Below, piece after piece: positions 1 through 7,149 of a DNA stretch of 20,130 nucleotides (position 1 is the first letter of the stretch; each line of letters opens with the position of its first letter). The translations under genes and the position numbers were made by a program. The notes beneath the pieces were generated by a model that saw only the letters and a program-made list of their open reading frames with translations, did not search any database and was not told the DNA's origin. The stretch is from positions 1-20,130 of the forward strand of contig DGXE01000043.1 of the NCBI GenBank assembly GCA_002395525.1, read 5' to 3'. The DNA comes from Ruminococcus sp. UBA4240 (GTDB lineage: Bacteria > Bacillota > Clostridia > Oscillospirales > Ruminococcaceae).

Positions 1-1322
1 GGCTCAACTTCTCCCACGGCACCCACGAGGAGCATAAAAAGAAGATAGACACCATAACCAGAGTACGTGACGAGCTGGGGCTGCCCATAGCAATAATGCT
101 TGATACAAAGGGTCCTGAGTACCGTATAAAGACCTTTGAGAACCACAAGGTGATACTGAACGACGGGGACAGCTTCACCTTCACCGCCCGTGAATGTGAG
201 GGGAACCGTGAAAGGGTGTCCGTCACCTACAAGGAGCTTGCAAATGAGGTGAACATCGGGGACACCATCCTTGTGAACAACGGTCTGCTGTCCTTTGAGG
301 TGACGGGGATAGAGGACGGTGACGTGCACTGCCGTGTCATCACAGGGGGCGAGATGTCCGACCGAAAGAGCATGAACTTCCCCAACCATGTGCTCAAGGG
401 CGATTACCTGAGCGAGCAGGACAAGGCGGATATCCTCTTCGGCATAGAGAATGATGTGGACTTTGTGGCAGCATCCTTTGTGTCCTCAAAGGCGGATGTG
501 CAGGCGCTGCGCACCTTCCTCAACGACAACGGGGGCAAGGACATAGACATCATCGCAAAGATAGAGAACCGCTCCGGGGTGAACAACATCGACGAGATAT
601 GCGACATAGCCGACGGCATTATGGTTGCAAGAGGGGATCTTGGGGTTGAGATACCCTTCGTGGAGGTGCCCTCCATACAGAAGTACCTCATCAAGAAGTG
701 CCGGATGCTGGGCAAGCGTGTCATCACCGCCACGGAGATGCTCGAATCCATGATAGAAAAGCCCCGTCCCACAAGGGCGGAGATATCCGACGTGGCAAAT
801 GCGGTATATGACGGCTCCTCAGCGGTGATGCTCTCCGGGGAGACCGCCTCCGGGCGCTATCCTGTGGCTGCCGTGAAGAACATGGCGGAGATAGCCCAGA
901 CCACGGAGAATGCCATTGACTACAAAAAGCGTTTCTCCCGCATGGAATACGTCATAAAGAACAATACCGACGCCCTTTCCCACGCCACCTGCGCCATGGC
1001 TATCGACACAAAGGCAAAGGGCATAGTAATAAGCTCCCTTTCGGGCATGACGGTGCGAATGGTGAGCCGCTTCCGCCCGCCTGTGGACATAATCGGCATG
1101 ACCACCTCCGTAAAGGCATGGAGGAAGCTGAATCTCAGCTGGGGCGTGACACCGGTGCTCAGCGAGGAGTTCAATTCCGTGGACGTTATGTTCTATCACG
1201 CAATGCAGAACGCAAAGGCCATATTCACCCTTGAAAAGGGGGACAATGTGGTGCTCACCGGCGGCCAGACCAACGGCAGATCCGGCAATTCAAACACCAT
1301 AAGGCTTGAGACCGTAGGCTGA
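1..1322 (+). CDS. pyk: Pyruvate kinase, 3' part (start lies before the window)
   Basis: Pyruvate kinase converts phosphoenolpyruvate and ADP to pyruvate and ATP in the last step of glycolysis, in the cytoplasm. The reading frame is already open at base 3 (LNFSHGTHEEH, the conserved stretch near the N terminus), so probably only a few tens of residues are missing. The family signature is visible as IDIIAKIENRSG, with the catalytic lysine codon at 558-560. It is followed by MVARGDLGVEIP, and by the KPRPTRAEISDVANAV and MLSGETASGRYP segments that bind substrate and close the barrel. The C-terminal allosteric-type domain ends normally at the TGA, with no extra PEP-utiliser domain. One small variation is ATEMLESM where most family members have ATQMLESM. 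A hairpin terminator follows within 15 bases, so this gene ends its transcript. Confidence 0.97.
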   Translation, partial: LNFSHGTHEEHKKKIDTITRVRDELGLPIAIMLDTKGPEYRIKTFENHKVILNDGDSFTFTARECEGNRERVSVTYKELANEVNIGDTILVNNGLLSFEVTGIEDGDVHCRVITGGEMSDRKSMNFPNHVLKGDYLSEQDKADILFGIENDVDFVAASFVSSKADVQALRTFLNDNGGKDIDIIAKIENRSGVNNIDEICDIADGIMVARGDLGVEIPFVEVPSIQKYLIKKCRMLGKRVITATEMLESMIEKPRPTRAEISDVANAVYDGSSAVMLSGETASGRYPVAAVKNMAEIAQTTENAIDYKKRFSRMEYVIKNNTDALSHATCAMAIDTKAKGIVISSLSGMTVRMVSRFRPPVDIIGMTTSVKAWRKLNLSWGVTPVLSEEFNSVDVMFYHAMQNAKAIFTLEKGDNVVLTGGQTNGRSGNSNTIRLETVG

Positions 1323-1334
1323 CCCTGCCTGATC

Positions 1335-1366
1335 CCCTGCACATCCATGCGGTGTGCAGGGCTTTT
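1335..1366 (+). terminator. Intrinsic terminator after pyk
   Basis: A perfect 9-bp inverted repeat (CCCTGCACA at 1335-1343, TGTGCAGGG at 1353-1361) with a 9-nt loop is followed by a short T run (CTTTT). It lies 12 bases after the pyk stop codon. Confidence 0.8.
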
Positions 1367-1447
1367 GCGCCGCTTTTCGGGAGGTCAGTTAGTTACATTG
1401 TTGACTGGAGAGGGTCTGCGCTTATGTTTAGTTGGCACTTTTACGTC

Positions 1448-1476
1448 TTGAAATTGGCTCTGCATTGTGTTATAAT
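1448..1476 (+). promoter_or_regulatory. Sigma-A promoter for the lipoprotein / citrate synthase genes
   Basis: -35 TTGAAA at 1448-1453, a 17-bp spacer, and -10 TATAAT at 1471-1476, with an extended TG one base before the -10. This is close to consensus and lies 68 bases upstream of the lipoprotein start, after the pyk terminator, so it likely opens a new operon. Confidence 0.8.
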
Positions 1477-1543
1477 GGTATCCACGATCTCTTTAAGCGC
1501 AGTACTGGCAGTCGTCTTTCGGCTGTCCGGCAAGGTGATGACA

Positions 1544-1939
1544 ATGAAGGCGATGCATATCCTGTGTACGCTGCTGCTTGGTGCAGTCATACTGTGCGGC
1601 TGCGGCAGAAGTGCGGCAGAGTATGACGAAAAGGGCAATGCCCTTATCACATCCGAGTGGCAGCTTGCCCAGATGACTGTAAGGGGCAGCAGAACGGACT
1701 TCCGTGATGTGCCCGACAGTGTATGGAAGGGGGCTGCGTCAAGCCACCCCGCCTTTGTATGCACCGACGGGACAAGCTGTGTCTTTTCGAGCAACGGCAC
1801 TGACCACAAGGGGAAGCTCAGCCCCACGGACAATGGCTATGTCATCACCTTCAGCGATGGGTACAAGAGCATGAAGGCTGTCATAAGCGGGGATGAGCTC
1901 ACCCTTTCAGATAATGCGGGCACTTATGAGATCGTATGA
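1544..1939 (+). CDS. Small secreted lipoprotein of unknown function
   Basis: 131 residues, not recognised as a named family. The N terminus is a classical lipoprotein signal: a short basic start, a hydrophobic stretch (ILCTLLLGAVIL), then a lipobox-like LCGC with the acceptor cysteine at residue 20. The mature part is about 110 residues, with SEWQLAQMTVRGSRTDFRD near its start and alternating polar and hydrophobic segments resembling small beta-rich lipocalin-like or META-like domains; that fold is only a guess. The ATG at 1544 was chosen over longer in-frame starts because AAGG at 1532-1535 sits 8 bases upstream and because it gives a normal signal peptide. The open frame extends further upstream, but across the promoter. 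It ends 24 bases before citrate synthase and is probably cotranscribed with it. Confidence 0.75.
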   Translation: MKAMHILCTLLLGAVILCGCGRSAAEYDEKGNALITSEWQLAQMTVRGSRTDFRDVPDSVWKGAASSHPAFVCTDGTSCVFSSNGTDHKGKLSPTDNGYVITFSDGYKSMKAVISGDELTLSDNAGTYEIV

Positions 1940-1963
1940 GACCAAAAACGGAGGCAGCGGAAA

Positions 1964-3310
1964 ATGAGCGACCTTTCAAGCCTTTATGAGGCCTACAGGA
2001 ATGTAAACTATATCGACAAGAAATACTACGAGAGATATGATGTGAAGCGGGGGCTGCGCAATCAGGACGGCTCCGGCGTGCTTGCAGGCATAACCAATAT
2101 ATGCACCGTACACGGCTACGTCATGAACGAGAGCGAAAAGTGCCCCGATGAGGGAAAGCTGGTATTCAGGGGCTATGACATCAACGACCTGGTGGAAAAT
2201 GCGGTGGCTGAGGATCGCTTCGGCTACGAGGAGATAGCCTATCTCCTCCTTGCGGGAAAGCTCCCCAACAGGCAGGAGCTGACAGACTTCTGCAAGGTGC
2301 TGGATGAGAACAGGGAGCTGCCCCCCGGCTTCTTTGAGGACATGATACTCAAGGCACCCTCCAAGAACGTGATGAACAAGCTGTCCCGTTCGGTGCTGTC
2401 CCTCTATTCCTATGACGATATCCCGGATGACACCTCCGTGGAGCATGAGGTGGCAACCGCCATCTCCATCATCGCAAAAATGCCCGTGTTCATGGTGGAT
2501 GCCTACAATGTAAAGCAGCGCTATTTTGAGAACGGCTCCATGTATATGCACCCCATAATACCGGGGCTGTCCACATCACAGCTCATACTCTCCCTGCTGC
2601 GCCCCGACAGGCACTACACCGACGAGGAGGCTAAGCTCCTTGACGTGATGCTGATGATACACGCCGAGCACGGCGGCGGCAACTGCTCCACATTCACCTG
2701 CCGTGTGCTTTCCTCCTCCGGTACCGACCCCTATGCGGCATACTCCGCTGCCATCGGCTCCCTTAAAGGCCCCCGCCACGGCGGCGCCAACCACAAGGTG
2801 ATGCAGATGCACAACTACATCAAGGAGAATGTGCGCAACTGGGACGATGAGGGCGAGGTGGCAGACATCCTCACCAAGATCCTCAACAAGGAGGCCGGGG
2901 ACGGCTCCGGGCTCATCTACGGCATGGGACACGCAGTGTATACCCTCTCCGACCCCAGGGCGGTGCTTTTGAAGAGAAATGCCCAGAAGCTTGCCATAGG
3001 TTCTGAGTATGAAAGGGAATTCAGGCTCCTTGAGACCATAGAGAGGCTCACCCCTGAGCTCATGCACAGCGTAAAGGGCTCCGGGAAGGCAATGTGTGCC
3101 AATGTGGATATGTATTCGGGCTTTGTGTATAAAATGCTGGGCATCCCCGAGGATCTGTTCACGCCGCTGTTTGCCGTATCCCGTATGGCGGGCTGGTGCG
3201 CTCACCGCTTTGAGGAGTGCATGACCGGCAACCGCATAATACGCCCTGCATACAAGTCCATGGTACAGGGAAAGACCTATGTGCCCATTGACAAGAGGGC
3301 GGAAAGCTGA
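1964..3310 (+). CDS. gltA: Citrate synthase
   Basis: Condenses acetyl-CoA and oxaloacetate to citrate. In fermentative Clostridia this usually feeds 2-oxoglutarate and glutamate synthesis in a partial TCA cycle, not respiration. The protein is 448 residues, a normal length. The catalytic triad is visible: His272 in GPRHGGANHKV, His323 in GMGHAVYTLSDPRA and Asp382 in NVDMYSGFVYKML. The substrate-binding segment MIHAEHGGGNCSTFT and the C-terminal arginine in SRMAGWCAHRFEE also match. The N-terminal extension (about 40 residues before the core) resembles Gram-positive anaerobe forms. GGAGG lies 9 bases before the ATG. The gene starts 24 bases after the lipoprotein gene, and its stop codon overlaps the start of the pseudouridine synthase gene, so all three look like one operon. 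Confidence 0.97.
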   Translation: MSDLSSLYEAYRNVNYIDKKYYERYDVKRGLRNQDGSGVLAGITNICTVHGYVMNESEKCPDEGKLVFRGYDINDLVENAVAEDRFGYEEIAYLLLAGKLPNRQELTDFCKVLDENRELPPGFFEDMILKAPSKNVMNKLSRSVLSLYSYDDIPDDTSVEHEVATAISIIAKMPVFMVDAYNVKQRYFENGSMYMHPIIPGLSTSQLILSLLRPDRHYTDEEAKLLDVMLMIHAEHGGGNCSTFTCRVLSSSGTDPYAAYSAAIGSLKGPRHGGANHKVMQMHNYIKENVRNWDDEGEVADILTKILNKEAGDGSGLIYGMGHAVYTLSDPRAVLLKRNAQKLAIGSEYEREFRLLETIERLTPELMHSVKGSGKAMCANVDMYSGFVYKMLGIPEDLFTPLFAVSRMAGWCAHRFEECMTGNRIIRPAYKSMVQGKTYVPIDKRAES

Positions 3311-3987
3311 TGCGCCTTGACGCATTCATTACGTCGCAGACCATGTACAGCCGCAGTGAGGCTGCACAGCTCATACGGCGGGGGCGTGTCACCGTAAACG
3401 GAGGTCACTCCTCCCGCAGTGACAGCGTTGACCCTGAAAGGGATACGGTCGCCGTTGACGGGGAAAGGATCATTTACAGGGAGCACGTATACATCATGCT
3501 CAACAAGCCGGCAGGCTTCATCTGTGCCACAAAGGATGCCCTCACTCCCACTGTAATGGAGCTTATCCCGCCGCATCTGCGGCGTAAGGGGCTTTTCCCC
3601 GCAGGGAGGCTTGACAAGGACACATCGGGCTTTGTGCTCATCACAGATGACGGTGCCTATGCCCACCGCATACTCTCACCGAAAAGCCATGTGGAGAAGG
3701 AATACATAGTCACTTTGCGTGATCCCGCCCACGAGGGCTACAAAGCCCTGCTTGAGGAGGGCATCACCATAGACGGCGGTGAGAAATGCCTTCCCGCACA
3801 GATGACCTTCACAGATGACCCCCGTGTTATCCGCCTTGTGATACACGAGGGGAAATACCACCAGATAAAGCGCATGATGCACGCCCTTGGGAATGAGGTC
3901 ACAGCCCTGAAGCGCATACGCATAGGGGACATAGTCCTTGACCCTCACCTTCCCGAGGGGCAGTGCAAGGAAATAGATATCACATAA
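3310..3987 (+). CDS. rsuA: RsuA-family rRNA pseudouridine synthase
   Basis: 225 residues. Members of this family isomerise a specific uridine of ribosomal RNA to pseudouridine; RsuA itself acts on U516 of 16S rRNA. An S4 RNA-binding domain occupies about residues 1-60 (RLDAFITS, SRSEAAQLIRRGRVTVNG). The catalytic domain follows, with PAGRLDKDTSGFVLITDDG placing the catalytic aspartate at residue 102, the position reported for E. coli RsuA. The later motifs KEYIVTL and EGKYHQIKRMMHALGNEVTALKRIRIG are typical of the RsuA/RluB/RluE group. The ATG overlaps the citrate synthase stop (TGATG), suggesting translational coupling. RluB or RluE specificity cannot be excluded from sequence alone, but length and context favour RsuA. 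Confidence 0.9.
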   Translation: MRLDAFITSQTMYSRSEAAQLIRRGRVTVNGGHSSRSDSVDPERDTVAVDGERIIYREHVYIMLNKPAGFICATKDALTPTVMELIPPHLRRKGLFPAGRLDKDTSGFVLITDDGAYAHRILSPKSHVEKEYIVTLRDPAHEGYKALLEEGITIDGGEKCLPAQMTFTDDPRVIRLVIHEGKYHQIKRMMHALGNEVTALKRIRIGDIVLDPHLPEGQCKEIDIT

Positions 3988-4013
3988 AGGCACAAGTCAT
4001 ACCTTGTGCCTTT
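3986..4013 (+). terminator. Perfect hairpin between rsuA and dgt
   Basis: An 11-bp perfect inverted repeat, AAAGGCACAAG (3986-3996) and CTTGTGCCTTT (4003-4013), with a 6-nt loop. The 5' arm begins inside the rsuA stop codon. The T tract is only three bases, so it may be a partial terminator or an mRNA-stabilising stem within an operon. Confidence 0.6.
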
Positions 4014-4031
4014 GCTGTAACGGGGGAAATT

Positions 4032-5429
4032 ATGGAATGGAAAAAGCTTCTTTCGGATAAAAGACACGGCAGGACAGGCGGCAGGCGCAAGGGGGATCTG
4101 CGGACTGAATTTCAGCGGGACTATCACAGGATAATAGGCTCCGCATCCTTCAGACGCCTCCAGGACAAGACACAGGTGTTCCCTCTGGACAGGCGGGACT
4201 TTGTGCGCACACGTCTTACACACTCCCTTGAGACTGCCTCCTTTGCCCGCTCCCTTGCCCAGACCGCCTTCACCCTTATTGAGAGCACAGGGGCAGACCC
4301 CACGGTGAACAGCACTGTCCGTGAGTCTGCGGCGGATATACTGGAATGTGCGGGGCTTATACACGACATAGGCAACCCCCCCTTCGGCCACTTCGGGGAG
4401 GATGTTATCCGCAACTGGTTTGCGGTCAATCTCCCTGATATCACCTTTGAAGGACACAGGGCTGAGGAGCTGCTGACACCCCAGATGAGGGCGGATCTTC
4501 TCCGCTTTGAGGGCAATGCACAGGCACTGCGCCTGCTGACAAAGCTCCACTACCTTGTGGATGAGAACGGCTTCCACCTGACGTATGCCCTGCTTGACAC
4601 CATCATAAAGTACCCGGTGAGCTCCGACAAGGCTGACGGCAGCAAGGGGCTTTTGTACAAGAAGGCGGGCTACTACACCGCCGAAGAGGATATTTTCCTC
4701 GACATCAAGCGCACCACAGGGAGCACAGGCTGCCGCAGCCCCCTCACATTCCTGCTGGAGGCGGCGGACGACATAGCCTACACCACCGCCGACAACGAGG
4801 ACGGGGTGAAGTGCGGCCTTATCACCTACGAACAGCTGCGCCGTGAGCTGCGCTCCGACAGATACCGCCCTTCTCCTGCAAACCCAGAATATGAGGAGCT
4901 GCTTGAAAAGCTGGACATCTATTATGAGCGTGCCTGTGAGATGCACTCCCATCCGGGGCTCAACACTGTACAGAACTGGATAATAGCCGTGCAGGGGCGG
5001 CTCATCGACAGTGTGACACACGCATTTGCTGATAACTACGCCGCCATAATGGAGGGCACCTTTGACCGCCCCCTCACGGAGGTCTGCTCTGCAGCTCCTG
5101 TGATAAAGGCGCTTTACGACATTGAATGCCGCTACATATTCGCCTCCCGTGAGATCATCACCCCGGAGGCACAGACCTCGGAGATACTGAATTTCCTGCT
5201 GGACAAATTCGTCTTTGCGGCTCTGAGGCACGGCACGGACAAATGCACCATTGCCGACAAAAAGCTGTACGCCATGATATCCGAATCCCACCGTGAGATA
5301 TACCGCATCTACTCCGAGGGGAAGGACACATCCTGGCAGCTGTATCTTCGCCTGCTGCTGGTGACGGATTTCATCTGCGGCATGACCGACGGCTACGCAA
5401 GGGAGCTGTACCACGCCATAAGAGGCTGA
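4032..5429 (+). CDS. dgt: Deoxyguanosinetriphosphate triphosphohydrolase (HD-domain dNTPase)
   Basis: 465 residues. Enzymes of this family hydrolyse dGTP, and in many species other dNTPs, to the nucleoside and triphosphate, controlling dNTP pools. The metal-binding HD motif is complete: His64 in RLTHSLETASFA, His111-Asp112 in LIHDIGNPPFGHFGE, and an aspartate in EAADDIAY (246-247). The segment GNAQALRLLT, typical of dGTPases, is present. The N terminus (KRHGRTGG, FQRDYHRIIGSASFRRLQDKTQVFP) matches the family. The ATG at 4032 was chosen because a GGGGGA ribosome site lies 5 bases upstream and the product begins MEWKKLL; the longer open frame overlaps rsuA and the hairpin. It may be cotranscribed with rsuA by read-through. 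The gene ends convergent with purB. Confidence 0.93.
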   Translation: MEWKKLLSDKRHGRTGGRRKGDLRTEFQRDYHRIIGSASFRRLQDKTQVFPLDRRDFVRTRLTHSLETASFARSLAQTAFTLIESTGADPTVNSTVRESAADILECAGLIHDIGNPPFGHFGEDVIRNWFAVNLPDITFEGHRAEELLTPQMRADLLRFEGNAQALRLLTKLHYLVDENGFHLTYALLDTIIKYPVSSDKADGSKGLLYKKAGYYTAEEDIFLDIKRTTGSTGCRSPLTFLLEAADDIAYTTADNEDGVKCGLITYEQLRRELRSDRYRPSPANPEYEELLEKLDIYYERACEMHSHPGLNTVQNWIIAVQGRLIDSVTHAFADNYAAIMEGTFDRPLTEVCSAAPVIKALYDIECRYIFASREIITPEAQTSEILNFLLDKFVFAALRHGTDKCTIADKKLYAMISESHREIYRIYSEGKDTSWQLYLRLLLVTDFICGMTDGYARELYHAIRG

Positions 5430-5549
5430 TCGGTTGAATGATGTACAATGGGCGGCTTGCTTTCCTCTTTGCCCGCTGCGCTTGCATGAAATCATTTGAC
5501 ATATACCGGGAAATATCCGGAATGAATTCTTTCAGAATGGATTAGAAAT

Positions 5550-5586
5550 AAAAGCCTGATCTCAGCACAGTGGATCAGGCTTTTTT
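5550..5586. terminator. Bidirectional terminator between dgt and purB
   Basis: A perfect 12-bp stem, AAAAGCCTGATC (5550-5561) and GATCAGGCTTTT (5573-5584), with an 11-nt loop, T6 on the right and A4 on the left. It serves both convergent genes. The rest of the 190-base gap holds one copy of a short repeat (5461-5488) and a small CCGG-bounded palindrome, with no gene seen. Confidence 0.9.
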
Positions 5587-5619
5587 GTATTGCTGCATTA
5601 AATGCAGAGCGTTGCTTCC

Positions 5620-7053
5620 TTATACGTTTATCTCCGCTGTTTCATGGGTGAGTGCGGAATATTTTGCAAGCACGGGCGCCACACATTCCTCAAGGAATTC
5701 TGTCACCTGTTCGGGGCTGCGGCCCGTGTAGTTTTCGGGGACAAGGGTCTTCTCTATGTCCTCCTTTGTAAGCCCGAAGGAGGGATCTGCGGCGATGCGC
5801 TCGATAAGGTCGTTGTCAAGCCCCTCTTCCTTCACCTTTTTCCCTGCCTGCATAGCATATGTGCGTATCTTCTCGTGCAGCTCCTGACGGTTGCCCCCTC
5901 TTTCCACCGCATCCATCATGATATTCTCGGATGCCATGAAGGGAAGCTCTGCCATTACTCTGCGGCGGATTATCTTGGGATATACCACCAGACCGGATGT
6001 TACATTTATCATAATGTTCAGTATGGCATCTGCCGCAAGGAAGCCCTCTGCCACGGATATGCGCTTGTTGGCGGAGTCGTCAAGGGTCCTCTCGAACCAC
6101 TGTGTGCCTGCGGTGAATGCGGGATTGAGGGCATCTATGCACAAATACCTTGCAAGGGCGGTTATCCTTTCGCAGCGCATGGGGTTGCGCTTGTAGGGCA
6201 TGGCGGATGAGCCGATCTGGTTCTTCTCAAAGGGCTCCTCCATCTCCTTGAAGTTCTGGAGTATCCGCATATCATTGGCAAATTTCATGGCAGACTGGGC
6301 AATGCCGGACAGAGTGGACAGCACCCTGTAATCCGCCTTCCTTGAATAGGTCTGGCCTGATACGGGAACTACCTTGTCAAAACCCATCTCCTCTGCGATA
6401 AGGCGCTCCAGCTCCTTCACCTTGGCGCTGTCCCCGTGGAAAAGCTCCATGAATGATGCCTGTGTGCCTGTGGTGCCCTTGGAGCCTAACAGTGCAAGGG
6501 TATCTATCCTGTACTCTATCTCGTGCAGGTCATCTAAAAGCTCATTTATCCAGAGAGTGGCACGCTTGCCCACAGTAGTGAGCTGGGCGGGCTGCAGGTG
6601 GGTGTAGGCAAGGGCGGGCATAGCCCTGTATTCCCTTGCAAAGTCCGCAAGCTGGGCTATTACAGTCACCAGTTTTTTGCGCACCAGCTCCAGGGCATCA
6701 CGCATGATGATAACGTCAGTATTGTCCCCCACATAGCAGGATGTGGCGCCTAAGTGTATTATGCCGGCGGCATTGGGGCAGCACTGGCCGTAGGTGTATA
6801 CGTGTGCCATAACATCGTGGCGCACCAGCTTCTCACGCTCTGCGGCACATTCATAGTCGATGTTGTCTATGTTTGCCTCCAGCTCTGCCACCTGTTCTGC
6901 GGTAACAGGCAGGCCCAGCTTCATCTCAGCCCTTGCAAGAGCCACCCAGAGACGTCTCCATGTGGTGAATTTCTTGTCAGCGGAGAAGAGATACTGCATC
7001 TCCTTGCTGGCATATCGTGTGCAGAAGGGGGACTCATATGATGATGTGTTCAT
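5620..7053 (-). CDS. purB: Adenylosuccinate lyase
   Basis: Catalyses two fumarate-releasing steps of purine synthesis: SAICAR to AICAR, and adenylosuccinate to AMP. The protein is 477 residues. The fumarase/aspartase superfamily signature GSSAMPYKRNPMRCERI is at about 281-297, with the flexible-loop serine. Other active-site segments are RHDVMAHVYTYG (78-89), HLGATSCYVGDNTD (100-113) and YTHLQPAQLTTVGKRATLW (150-168). These last blocks and the overall length resemble the longer class that includes the human enzyme, rather than the roughly 430-residue Bacillus type. AAAGGAG lies 8 bases upstream of the ATG. It sits 96 bases downstream of polA on the same strand but has its own promoter, and ends just before a shared terminator. 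Confidence 0.96.
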   Translation of the reverse strand: MNTSSYESPFCTRYASKEMQYLFSADKKFTTWRRLWVALARAEMKLGLPVTAEQVAELEANIDNIDYECAAEREKLVRHDVMAHVYTYGQCCPNAAGIIHLGATSCYVGDNTDVIIMRDALELVRKKLVTVIAQLADFAREYRAMPALAYTHLQPAQLTTVGKRATLWINELLDDLHEIEYRIDTLALLGSKGTTGTQASFMELFHGDSAKVKELERLIAEEMGFDKVVPVSGQTYSRKADYRVLSTLSGIAQSAMKFANDMRILQNFKEMEEPFEKNQIGSSAMPYKRNPMRCERITALARYLCIDALNPAFTAGTQWFERTLDDSANKRISVAEGFLAADAILNIMINVTSGLVVYPKIIRRRVMAELPFMASENIMMDAVERGGNRQELHEKIRTYAMQAGKKVKEEGLDNDLIERIAADPSFGLTKEDIEKTLVPENYTGRSPEQVTEFLEECVAPVLAKYSALTHETAEINV

Positions 7054-7098
7054 TGTAAATGCTCCTTTAAGATGTGTTTTGATCCGGTTGCAGAATCT

Positions 7099-7127
7099 AT
7101 TCTATCATATATGGAACAGAAATTCAA
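7099..7127 (-). promoter_or_regulatory. purB promoter
   Basis: On the minus strand, -35 TTGAAT (7127-7122), a 17-bp spacer and -10 TAGAAT (7104-7099). It lies between the polA stop and the purB start, giving a leader of about 40 nt. Confidence 0.7.
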
Positions 7128-7149
7128 TATAAAAATGTAAACTTGGCTG

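Noticed and set aside
3945..5495. 516-codon open frame on the minus strand opposite dgt
   Set aside because: It mirrors a well-supported dGTPase frame with all HD residues and shows no family motif of its own; a shadow frame in GC-rich codons.
5430..5549. Promoter-like TTGACA near 5498
   Set aside because: No acceptable -10 hexamer occurs at 16-18 bp, and the next element is the dgt/purB terminator.
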